DNA of 20,695 nt, taken from NCBI GenBank assembly GCA_964399265.1, contig CAYNQF010000042.1, positions 1 through 20,695 on the forward strand. The letters are read 5' to 3'. The position numbers and the translations under genes are program-made. Each line of letters starts with the position of its first letter. The stretch's first letter is position 1. Under the pieces are notes generated by a model that saw nothing but the letters and a program-made list of their open reading frames with translations, did no database searches and had not been told where the DNA came from. Source of the stretch: WJLY01 sp964399265. GTDB taxonomy: Bacteria > Joyebacterota > Joyebacteria > Joyebacterales > Joyebacteraceae. Shown here piece by piece: positions 8,062 through 15,137 of the stretch.

Positions 8062-8090
8062 AGCGTACTCCCGAAGCGCTCTTCCGTCAA
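8062..8090 (-). promoter_or_regulatory. Putative promoter of the cytochrome/ASST pair
   Basis: On the minus strand, TTGACG (8090-8085) and TACGCT (8067-8062) are 17 bases apart. Predicted transcription would begin about 35 bases before the cytochrome ATG. The -35 is strong; the -10 matches the consensus at 3 of 6 positions. Confidence 0.4.
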
Positions 8091-8163
8091 ACACAACATT
8101 GGCGCGCGACTTTCGCTGCATGCGCCCGTCACGCGAAGCGAGGCCGGCTGCGCCCGGCGCGTG

Positions 8164-8192
8164 TTGACCCCCGAGCCGGATGGGAATAACAT
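8164..8192 (+). promoter_or_regulatory. Putative promoter of the flavoprotein gene
   Basis: TTGACC (8164-8169), a 17-base spacer and TAACAT (8187-8192) make a plausible housekeeping-type promoter. It would leave a leader of about 80 bases before the ATG at 8280. The 8093-8163 stretch between this and the divergent promoter shows nothing recognisable. Confidence 0.5.
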
Positions 8193-8279
8193 CCATTCGC
8201 ACGGAACGCCGGGGTGCCGTAGGCGGTGAAGCGCGCAGCTTCGGCGCTGACGCAGGATTGTGCAAACCGGAGGTGGCGG

Positions 8280-9512
8280 ATGCGGAGGGTCGTGGTGGTC
8301 GGCGCAGGGGCCGCTGGTGCTGTCGCGTCCGTCTTCGCCGCATCGGGCGGAGCCGAGACGGTCCTCCTGGAGCGCACAACCGACGGTGGGAGGAAGATCC
8401 TCCTGAGCGGAGGAGGCAGGTGCAACGTCCTTCCTTCCAGCGTGGACGAGAGCCGTTTCGTGACCGACTCGTCGCATAACACCCTGAACAGGATCGTCCG
8501 GTCATGGCCTCTGCGCGACGTAGTGGCCTTCTTCGAGCGTGATGTCGGCGTGGCGCTCGTCGAGGAAGACGGAGACAAGCTGTTCACGGCGACCGGCCGT
8601 GCCCGAGACGTTCGAGACGGGCTCATGAAACTCGCCGCGGGCAAGGGCGTCGTCCTCCGCAGCGGTGCGGTCGTGTCCGGGCTCAAGTGTGTCGGCGGGC
8701 GCTGGAGGGTCGACCTCGAGGAGCAGGGGAGCGTTTCCGCCGACGCCGTCATCGTGGCCACCGGAGGGTTGTCGTTGCCGGAGACCGGAAGCGACGGCCT
8801 CGGTCTTGAGATCGTCCGCTCGCTCGGCCACAAGGTCAGCACGACCTACCCGGCGCTCAGCCCCGTGACGGCGCGGCCGGCACCGTTCTCCGACCTCGCG
8901 GGCATCTCGCTGCAGGCGACCGTGACGGCGAAGACATCGTCGAGGAGCGCCCGCTCAACAGGTGGATTCCTCTTCACCCACCGCGGCTACAGCGGTCCCG
9001 CCGTACTGAACGTCTCGCACGTCATCGCGAGGTCGCTCGCCGAGAGACGTGACGCAGCGGACCTCTCAGTGAGATGGAAGGATCTGTCCGACGGAGACTG
9101 GGAAGAGGTCCTTCGGCCCGGGGGCGCCGCGACGGTCGCTGGGGCGCTTCGGAAGGAACTGCCCGAGAGGCTGGCGCTCGCCCTCATGGAGAGCGCGGGT
9201 GTCGACCGCTTTCGCACCCTCTCCAACCTCCGCCGGGAGGAGAGGCTCCGCCTTCTCGGCGCGCTCACTCGCTTCGAGCTCCCCTGGACGGGCGAGGGGG
9301 GCTACTCGGCCGCCGAAGTGACAGGCGGGGGCGTCCGTCTGGACGAGATCGACACGCGAACGATGGAGAGCCGCCGTCATCGTGGGCTCTTCCTCTGCGG
9401 CGAGATGCTCGACGCGTTCGGGCCGATAGGCGGGTACAATCTGCTGTGGGCGTGGGTGACCGGTCGAGCCGCCGGCGCGGCGGCGGGGGCCGGCGGACCG
9501 GGCGCCTTCTAG
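8280..9512 (+). CDS. HI0933/YhiN-family NAD(P)/FAD-dependent flavoprotein
   Basis: This 410-residue protein begins with an FAD-binding Rossmann motif, VVVVGAGAAG (residues 4-13). It carries the family-specific GGRKILLSGGGRCNV segment (about residues 37-51) and closes with DAFGPIGGYNLLWAWVTGRAAG-like sequence, the second FAD-binding signature of the HI0933/YhiN/BaiN family. Members are widespread flavoproteins, and BaiN has been linked to bile-acid reduction, but the substrate of most members is unknown, so I give no symbol. The start at 8280 follows GGAGG by 6 bases and places the Rossmann motif at the N-terminus as usual; an upstream in-frame GTG at 8226 adds 18 residues without a ribosome site. 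The length is normal. It is divergent from the cytochrome. Confidence 0.92.
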   Translation: MRRVVVVGAGAAGAVASVFAASGGAETVLLERTTDGGRKILLSGGGRCNVLPSSVDESRFVTDSSHNTLNRIVRSWPLRDVVAFFERDVGVALVEEDGDKLFTATGRARDVRDGLMKLAAGKGVVLRSGAVVSGLKCVGGRWRVDLEEQGSVSADAVIVATGGLSLPETGSDGLGLEIVRSLGHKVSTTYPALSPVTARPAPFSDLAGISLQATVTAKTSSRSARSTGGFLFTHRGYSGPAVLNVSHVIARSLAERRDAADLSVRWKDLSDGDWEEVLRPGGAATVAGALRKELPERLALALMESAGVDRFRTLSNLRREERLRLLGALTRFELPWTGEGGYSAAEVTGGGVRLDEIDTRTMESRRHRGLFLCGEMLDAFGPIGGYNLLWAWVTGRAAGAAAGAGGPGAF

Positions 9513-9665
9513 CGACGAGACGGCACGGCAGACGCGTTCGCCGCCCGCGCCCCTGATCCTGTCCCTGCCTCGCGCTCTTCCGACGAGTACGCTTGTGCGC
9601 TACACTGGGCCCACGAGCCCGCCTGGCTCCCGTAGGCCGCTTCACGTAAGACCGGAGGACACTCG

Positions 9666-11729
9666 ATGCCCGATCAGAGGTCGCTCGACAAACTCTGTGT
9701 AGACACGATACGGACCCTGTCGATGGACGCTGTCCAGCAGGCGAACTCGGGACACCCGGGTACCCCCATGGGGCTCGCGCCGGTCGCCTACTGCCTCTGG
9801 CAGCGCGCGCTGCGGTTCGACCCTGAAGACCCACTGTGGCCCGGGCGCGACAGGTTCGTGCTCTCGGCCGGGCACGCCTCCATGCTTCTCTACTCGGTGC
9901 TGCACCTCGCGGGAGTGAGGGAGGCCGGCCCGGACGGTCGCCCGACCGGGAGGCCGGCAGTGTCTCTCGACGACATCAAGCAGTTCCGGCAGTTGGGAAG
10001 CAGATGCCCCGGTCATCCCGAGTATGGCCGCACGACCGGCGTCGAGATGACCACGGGGCCGCTCGGTCAGGGCGCGGCCACGAGCGTCGGCATGGCGATG
10101 GCCGCGCGGTGGCGGTCCGCCCGGTTCGCCAGGCCCGGCTTCGACATCTTCGGCTTCAACGTGTACGTGATCGTGAGCGACGGCGACCTCATGGAAGGTG
10201 TCGCCTCCGAGGCGGCCTCGCTGGCCGGGCACCTGGCGCTCGAGAACCTCTGCTGGATATACGACAACAACCACGTGTCGATAGAGGGGTCCACCGGCCT
10301 CGCGTTCACCGAGGACGTGGCCGGGCGGTTCGAAGCGTACGGCTGGAAAGTGATACGCGACGTGGACGCCAACGACATCGAGACGATGGCGTCCGCTCTC
10401 GGCACGTTCGGGTCGACCGTGGGACGTCCGACGCTCGTCATCGTCGACAGCCACATCGCGTACGGTTCCCCCAACAAGCAGGACTCGTCCGTCGCCCACG
10501 GCGCCCCGCTCGGCGAGGAGGAGGTCCGGCTCACCAAGCGGTTCTACGGCTGGCCCGAGGACGAACGCTTCCTCGTTCCATCCTGCGTGCCCGAGCACTT
10601 CGCCGCCGGCTTGGGGGCGCGCGGCGCCGAGGCGAGCAGCGCCTGGCGACAGGCCTTCGAGGACTACCGGTCGGAGCATCCGGACGAGGCGGCGTCATTC
10701 GAACGAATGGTGAGGCACGAACTCCCGGACGCATGGGAGGAGGGCGTTCCCGGTTTCCCGAGTGGCGGCAAGGGGATCTCCACCAGGGCGGCGTCGGGCA
10801 AGGTGCTGAACGGGATCGCCCCGCGTGTTCCCTGGCTCGTCGGGGGCTCTGCCGACCTGGGTTCGTCGAACAACACGGTCCTCACGTTCGAAGGCGCGGG
10901 CGAACTCGCGCCGGAGACGCCCGGCGGCAGGAACATCCATTTCGGCGTGCGCGAGCACGCGATGTGCGCCGCCGTGAACGGACTCGCGCTCTGCGACATA
11001 CGGAGCTACGGCGGAACGTTCCTCGTCTTCTCCGACTACGCGCGTCCGGCCATACGGCTCGCAGCCCTCATGGAGATCCCGTGCGTCTTCGTGTTCACGC
11101 ACGACTCGATCGCGCTGGGGGAGGACGGACCGACGCACCAGCCCGTGGAGCATCTGGCGTCGCTGCGCGCGATGCCGGGCATCGTCGTGATCAGGCCGGC
11201 GGACGCTGTGGAGACCGCCGACGCCTGGCGCGTGGCTCTGACGGCGCGGAACGAGCCAACGGCTCTCGTGCTGTCAAGGCAGGGTCTGCCCGTGCTCGAT
11301 AGGGAGAGCCTTGCCAGGTCGCGGGTGGATCGCGGGGCCTACGTCCTGGCGGACCCCGATGGGGCCCCGGAGCTCATCCTCATCGGGACGGGGAGCGAGG
11401 TCCACCTCTGTCTCGGGGCGAGGGACGAACTCGCTGCGAAGGGCGTGCGCGCGCGGGTCGTGAGCATGCCGTCCTGGGAGCTCTTCGAGCGTCAGGGCGA
11501 CGCCTACGTGGAAGAGGTTCTGCCCGCGCGTGTGCGGGCGCGCGTGGCGGTCGAGGCCGGTTCACCCATCGGATGGGAGCGCTACGTCGGCGCCGAGGGG
11601 ACCGTCATCGCCATGAGGAGCTTCGGAGCATCGGGACCCATGAACGACGTCGAGGAGGCCTACGGCTTCACCGTCGACGCGGTGGTATCGGCGGCGCTTG
11701 CGCAGCTCAAGAAGAACCCCGAGCCCTGA
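9666..11729 (+). CDS. tkt: Transketolase
   Basis: This 687-residue protein is a full-length transketolase, which moves two-carbon units between sugar phosphates in the pentose phosphate pathway using thiamine diphosphate and a divalent metal. Visible landmarks are SGHPGTPMG near residue 28, TGPLGQG, the cofactor motif SDGDLMEG (about residue 170) with a downstream asparagine in YDNNHVSIEG, GGSADLGSSN, the catalytic glutamate in FGVREHAM (about residue 430), and HDSIALGEDGPTHQP. GGAGG lies 7 bases before the ATG. The 153 bp upstream hold no convincing promoter; TTCCGA-17-TACACT near 9579-9607 is a weak candidate. The last codons (NPEP, stop) are part of a terminator hairpin. The neighbours are not pentose phosphate genes. 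Confidence 0.97.
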   Translation: MPDQRSLDKLCVDTIRTLSMDAVQQANSGHPGTPMGLAPVAYCLWQRALRFDPEDPLWPGRDRFVLSAGHASMLLYSVLHLAGVREAGPDGRPTGRPAVSLDDIKQFRQLGSRCPGHPEYGRTTGVEMTTGPLGQGAATSVGMAMAARWRSARFARPGFDIFGFNVYVIVSDGDLMEGVASEAASLAGHLALENLCWIYDNNHVSIEGSTGLAFTEDVAGRFEAYGWKVIRDVDANDIETMASALGTFGSTVGRPTLVIVDSHIAYGSPNKQDSSVAHGAPLGEEEVRLTKRFYGWPEDERFLVPSCVPEHFAAGLGARGAEASSAWRQAFEDYRSEHPDEAASFERMVRHELPDAWEEGVPGFPSGGKGISTRAASGKVLNGIAPRVPWLVGGSADLGSSNNTVLTFEGAGELAPETPGGRNIHFGVREHAMCAAVNGLALCDIRSYGGTFLVFSDYARPAIRLAALMEIPCVFVFTHDSIALGEDGPTHQPVEHLASLRAMPGIVVIRPADAVETADAWRVALTARNEPTALVLSRQGLPVLDRESLARSRVDRGAYVLADPDGAPELILIGTGSEVHLCLGARDELAAKGVRARVVSMPSWELFERQGDAYVEEVLPARVRARVAVEAGSPIGWERYVGAEGTVIAMRSFGASGPMNDVEEAYGFTVDAVVSAALAQLKKNPEP

Positions 11730-11753
11730 CGTCTCCGTACGGGCTCGGGGTTC
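11714..11753. terminator. Perfect 13-bp hairpin across the transketolase stop, probably bidirectional
   Basis: GAACCCCGAGCCC (11714-11726) pairs perfectly with GGGCTCGGGGTTC (11741-11753) around a 14-base loop holding the tkt TGA. Read on the minus strand, the stem is followed by TTCTTCTTG, a moderate U-tract, so it best fits termination of the PilX-like gene. On the plus strand there is no T-run after the stem. It lies between two convergent genes. Confidence 0.65.
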
Positions 11754-11792
11754 CGCGACCCTGGCGGCGCGAGACGGCGCTGGGCCGCGAGC

Positions 11793-13145
11793 CTACACTT
11801 CCGGCGGCGATATCTCCTGCCAGGACCTCACGAAGTACTTGCCTGTCTTCGGGAAGAACGGCGGCCAGAACGCGTCCAGCCTGTCGTCCCACCGGTAGTC
11901 TCTCGAGTATCCCGAGACCAGCGTCTCGTGAGCATACTGGCCCAGGTGAATGCTCTGCTCGACCATGATGCCGCCGTAGAGGATGAGGCTGCCGCGCGGC
12001 GGTCCGTGCATGTAGTCCTCGGCCTCGAAGTTCTTCCACAGCGCCATCATGACCGCGTGGATCTCGCAGTCGTTCAGGTTCGGCGTGGTTTCGGCTATGT
12101 AGATGTCGTTCTCAGCGATCAGGCCCAGCATGTCGTCGCAGCCCGGGTCCGGGCCGCTGCCGGGAGTGGAGTCGGCGTACAGGACGTCGTCCACCACTGT
12201 TATGTCACCCTCCACGGCTATCGTGAGTTCGCCGTCCAGGACTCCCTCTATTGTGATGGGTTCCGCGAACCAGGCCGAGCCGTTCAGGCTTGAGACGTCC
12301 TTGTTCGTCCACGGCGAGAACTTGTACTTCGGACCCACCTTCTGATAGCTGCGGTAGCTGATCGTCCCCGCCCCCATGCGTCCCAGCACGACCTCGTAGT
12401 ACGCGTCACTTCCAGTCAGTCTGTTGGCAAAGATGCCGGCCTCGGAAGCCGCCGGCATCAGTGCCGACGTCACCTCCGCGAACGTGGGCAGATCGATCGT
12501 CGGGACGTACAGCTCATAGCCCGCCTCGAACGTAGGGTTGCTTCCTTGCTGCATCGTGATGCCGAGAGAGGCCGTGACCTTGCCGCCGAACCACGGGTCG
12601 CCGTCGATCTGAAGCTTTCTGTTCGTGTGGACGGGACCCTCGAACCGCTCACCAGTGCGGAACCAGCGCCAACCACCCTGGTTGATGAACCACTGGTACT
12701 GCGCGAACGTCTCCTCCTGAAGCGTCACCCTGACCTGTCTCGGCACACCGTCCTTCCAGCCGGTGGAGAGCACGTCGTACATCTTCACCCACTGCCCGCC
12801 ACTCACTTCATCGAGTATGGTGGTCGTGTAGGTGCCGCCTCCAAGAGGCTGTTCATCGAACGTCGTGCCGACGGGGTCGACCGCCGACTCGGTTCTCGCC
12901 AGCTCTTCCAGGAAAGTCCTTGTTCGCTCGATGCCTCCCTCGGCCAGCGTGAACGCCATCGAGTTGTCCACGCCGTACTCGACGACGTCGGACTCGCCGG
13001 TGCCCAGCACGAAGAGGGCGGAGCCGATGAGCAGCACGGCAGTAATGATGGCAAGCACCATCACCAGCGTGGCACCTCGCTCGCCTCCGAGGCGAGGGAG
13101 AAGCGGCGGGAGAACCCGTCTGACCCAGAACCACTGGAAGGACAT
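11793..13145 (-). CDS. PilX-like / DUF4900-type membrane-anchored protein
   Basis: This 450-residue protein has a basic N-terminus, then GERGATLVMVLAIITAVLLI, a single hydrophobic helix, and then AFTLAEGGIER. That is the pattern of PilX N-terminal domains in type IV pilus and type II secretion minor components. Further on, GERFEGPVHTNRKLQIDGDP (about residue 165) resembles DUF4900, which I associate with similar pilus-related proteins in uncultured phyla. The start has GGAGG 7 bases upstream. No pilin, PilB/C/D or secretin gene accompanies it here, so it is an orphan in this window. It may be a minor pilin-like or pseudopilin-like surface protein; whether the helix is cut by a prepilin peptidase is unclear, because the G-A junction lacks the usual Phe and Glu5. 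Confidence 0.75.
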   Translation of the reverse strand: MSFQWFWVRRVLPPLLPRLGGERGATLVMVLAIITAVLLIGSALFVLGTGESDVVEYGVDNSMAFTLAEGGIERTRTFLEELARTESAVDPVGTTFDEQPLGGGTYTTTILDEVSGGQWVKMYDVLSTGWKDGVPRQVRVTLQEETFAQYQWFINQGGWRWFRTGERFEGPVHTNRKLQIDGDPWFGGKVTASLGITMQQGSNPTFEAGYELYVPTIDLPTFAEVTSALMPAASEAGIFANRLTGSDAYYEVVLGRMGAGTISYRSYQKVGPKYKFSPWTNKDVSSLNGSAWFAEPITIEGVLDGELTIAVEGDITVVDDVLYADSTPGSGPDPGCDDMLGLIAENDIYIAETTPNLNDCEIHAVMMALWKNFEAEDYMHGPPRGSLILYGGIMVEQSIHLGQYAHETLVSGYSRDYRWDDRLDAFWPPFFPKTGKYFVRSWQEISPPEV

Positions 13146-13214
13146 CCTGTTACCTCCACCGCCGGCCGGATGCCGGCTCGGCGCTGCACGACCGCCGAAG
13201 ACGTACGCAATAGT

Positions 13215-13243
13215 AGGTTATCACAGATAGCCCGCTAGGTCAA
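13215..13243 (-). promoter_or_regulatory. Putative promoter of the PilX-like gene
   Basis: On the minus strand, TTGACC (13243-13238) and TAACCT (13220-13215) are separated by 17 bases, with the start codon about 70 bases on. The -35 is good and the -10 is weak. Confidence 0.4.
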
Positions 13244-13330
13244 GAACGCGCAAGCCCACGCGCGGTCCGCACGGACAGTGGTGTGCAAGACGCAGGCCCG
13301 GTTCGGTCCCTGTCGCCCGGGCACGCAGAC

Positions 13331-13360
13331 TTGACCAATATACGCATTATAGGCTATAGT
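13331..13360 (+). promoter_or_regulatory. Promoter of the WGxIK-tail gene block
   Basis: TTGACC (13331-13336), an 18-base AT-rich spacer and TATAGT (13355-13360) form one of the clearest promoters in the window. It lies about 60 bases before the ATG at 13421. The rest of the 275-bp divergent gap (13244-13330) shows nothing recognisable. Confidence 0.6.
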
Positions 13361-13420
13361 GAATGAGCCTGGCGTGTGTGTGACATACCTGCAACCTGCG
13401 CGGAGCAGTAGGAGAAGGCA

Positions 13421-14023
13421 ATGCGGATCGTTCGTTCGTACACCGGATGGCTCACTCTCGCTCTTTGCATCGTCATGACCGGTTCGGCGGCCGCGCAGGC
13501 GGTCTGGGGCTCGGGCCTGGCGTGGCAGGCGATCGACCCCGAGTACGAAGGCTACTGGGAGTACTGCTACCACATCTACTGGAACACGACCGAGTACGGA
13601 GGCCACGGCCTCAGTCACTCGACCATCTACCTCGCCCTGTCGGAGTGCGTCTGCGCATGCGACTCGGGCTTCTTCCTCTGGCGCACACCCGCGGGGGTGG
13701 GCTACGGCGAGGACGACTGCGAGATAGACTTCCTTGCCGAGTTCGACTGCTACGGAGACCCGCACTTCCCGCTGGGCGGTCCGACCATCAAGTTCGAGCC
13801 CGTCGAGCAACCCTGCGAGCCGGGCGAGGTCGGCTGGATGCACGTCTGTTACATGTCGCTCTTCCCACCGACGCCCTACCAGGTCTTCCGGGACCATCTC
13901 GGGATCAAGTTCGCCCAGAACGTCGAGACCGGCGACCTCGAGGGCGTGCTCCCCATGTGCGAGTGCGGAACGAACGCCGCCGACGAGAGCACATGGGGAT
14001 GCATCAAGGCTCTCTACAGGTAG
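13421..14023 (+). CDS. Secreted cysteine-rich protein with WGCIKALYR tail, function unknown
   Basis: I do not recognise a family. The 200-residue product has a clear signal peptide (basic start, LTLALCIVMTG, cleavage near AAAQA-V). Its mature part has 11 cysteines, including a CVCAC cluster (about residues 76-80) and MCEC near the end. Tyr, Trp and acidic residues are frequent, and the mature region has no membrane helix. This composition suggests a small disulfide-bonded or metal-binding extracytoplasmic domain; the odd cysteine count leaves at least one cysteine free or intermolecular. AGGAG lies 6 bases before the ATG. The protein ends STWGCIKALYR, matching the tail of the next gene's product. 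It is probably co-transcribed with that gene, 139 bp downstream. Confidence 0.85.
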   Translation: MRIVRSYTGWLTLALCIVMTGSAAAQAVWGSGLAWQAIDPEYEGYWEYCYHIYWNTTEYGGHGLSHSTIYLALSECVCACDSGFFLWRTPAGVGYGEDDCEIDFLAEFDCYGDPHFPLGGPTIKFEPVEQPCEPGEVGWMHVCYMSLFPPTPYQVFRDHLGIKFAQNVETGDLEGVLPMCECGTNAADESTWGCIKALYR

Positions 14024-14048
14024 CACGGGTTTCGCGGCCCACGTTTCT

Positions 14049-14068
14049 CTGGAACCGCCGGCTTCCAG
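14049..14068 (+). terminator. Weak hairpin between the two tail-bearing genes
   Basis: CTGGAA (14049-14054) and TTCCAG (14063-14068) form a 6-bp stem around an 8-base GC loop, followed by GTTGTATC. With only a short U-rich stretch, this would attenuate transcription at best. Confidence 0.25.
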
Positions 14069-14162
14069 GTTGTATCGTACGCGCGGGAGGCTTGGACGAC
14101 GCCGGACGTTGCTCCTCAGGCAGGGGCGATGGCCTTCAGGAACGCTGGCCTTGGAGGAGACG

Positions 14163-15104
14163 ATGACGATGCGCTGTCAGATCGGGTGTGCGCTCGCACT
14201 CCTGGTCTTGCTGTGGGCCCCGCTACCCTGCGGTGCGGCCGAGTGGGCGCTGACGACCGGGACGGACACGTACGACGACCCGGAGTGGTGTGACAAGTAC
14301 ATCACGTTCTATTCGGATCGCGACCCCTCCGTGAGTCACGACATCTGGGTGATCGAACTCGATGCGTCCGCGCACGCCGTCGACGAGTGGTACCCGCGCG
14401 TCACACAGACCCCCACGGCGGACGACAGGGCTCCGACCTGGGAAGAGGGCGCGTGCGGCACGTTCGTGTACTTCCAGCGGAGCGAGGGAGCCGATCCGAT
14501 CCAGGTGTTCGGCAAGTCCGTTTCCGGCACCTCCACGGTGGATGGCACCATTGGCAGTGCCAACGACCAGGCCCCCGACCGCTCGAGCGGGGAGATGCTC
14601 GTCTACTCCGACCGCAACGGGAACAACGACATCGTCGCCATCAACCACGGCGGGGAGAAACTCGGATGGCGGCCCGTGACCACGAGCCCCGCCGACGACA
14701 TCGACCCGTGCTGGTCGCCCGACGGCCAGTGGGTCGCCTTCGCCAGCGACCGCTCGGGCAACTACGACATCTGGGTGGCGATCGCGTCGGGTGAAGATGA
14801 TTCGCTCAGACAGGTCACGGACACTCCGGAGGACGAGACCGAGCCCGCCTGGTCGCCGACGGGCGAGTTCATCGCGTTCGCGCGCGAGGGGGCGGGTATC
14901 TTCGCCGCCGGCGCCCGTGGGCGAGTGGAGTATCAGGTGACCGAGGACGGAAGCGACGGCAGCCCGACGTGGTCGGACGACGCATCGATGCTCGCGTTCT
15001 CGAGATCGATCGGAGGCGGCCGCAACATCTGGGTGACCGACAACCTGCCCGAGTCGCCCGTCGAGCCGATGTCGTGGGGGACGATCAAGGCCATGTACAG
15101 GTAG
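14163..15104 (+). CDS. Secreted TolB-like (PD40) propeller protein with WGTIKAMYR tail
   Basis: This 313-residue protein has a signal peptide (MTMRCQIGCALALLVLLWAP, then CGA) and repeated PD40 blades. The clearest are DIDPCWSPDGQWVAFASDR, ETEPAWSPTGEFIAFAREG and GSPTWSDDASMLAFSRS, with two or three more degenerate blades before them, including SSGEMLVYSDRNGNNDI. This is the TolB/WD40-like propeller fold, usually a protein-interaction or glycan-binding scaffold. It is not TolB itself: it lacks TolB's N-terminal domain and no tol-pal genes are nearby. GGAGG lies 5 bases before the first ATG; an in-frame ATG two codons later is equally possible. The product ends MSWGTIKAMYR, sharing its C-terminal tail with the preceding, otherwise unrelated protein. 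Confidence 0.85.
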   Translation: MTMRCQIGCALALLVLLWAPLPCGAAEWALTTGTDTYDDPEWCDKYITFYSDRDPSVSHDIWVIELDASAHAVDEWYPRVTQTPTADDRAPTWEEGACGTFVYFQRSEGADPIQVFGKSVSGTSTVDGTIGSANDQAPDRSSGEMLVYSDRNGNNDIVAINHGGEKLGWRPVTTSPADDIDPCWSPDGQWVAFASDRSGNYDIWVAIASGEDDSLRQVTDTPEDETEPAWSPTGEFIAFAREGAGIFAAGARGRVEYQVTEDGSDGSPTWSDDASMLAFSRSIGGGRNIWVTDNLPESPVEPMSWGTIKAMYR

Positions 15105-15137
15105 AGCGCCGTACGGCGACATGAGTGGAGGAACCGC

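Noticed and set aside
6868..8229. 453-codon plus-strand frame opposite the cytochrome
   Set aside because: The opposite strand encodes seven CXXCH haem sites with a good ribosome site; this frame is a Val/Arg-rich shadow.
8020..8505. N-terminal extension of the cytochrome frame to 8505
   Set aside because: It would run through the divergent promoters and into the flavoprotein gene. The internal ATG 8019 has GGAGG and begins a lipoprotein signal.
9836..11302. 488-codon open frame within transketolase in another frame
   Set aside because: It is Arg/Gly-rich with no motif and lies wholly inside an unambiguous transketolase gene.
13447..14166. 239-codon alternative frame over the cysteine-rich protein gene
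   Set aside because: It is very Arg-rich and has no ribosome site. The 13421 frame has a ribosome site, a signal peptide and the tail shared with its neighbour.
14163..15104. Assignment of the propeller gene as tolB
   Set aside because: Only the PD40 propeller is shared; the TolB N-terminal domain and tol-pal neighbours are missing, and the protein has an unrelated C-terminal tail.
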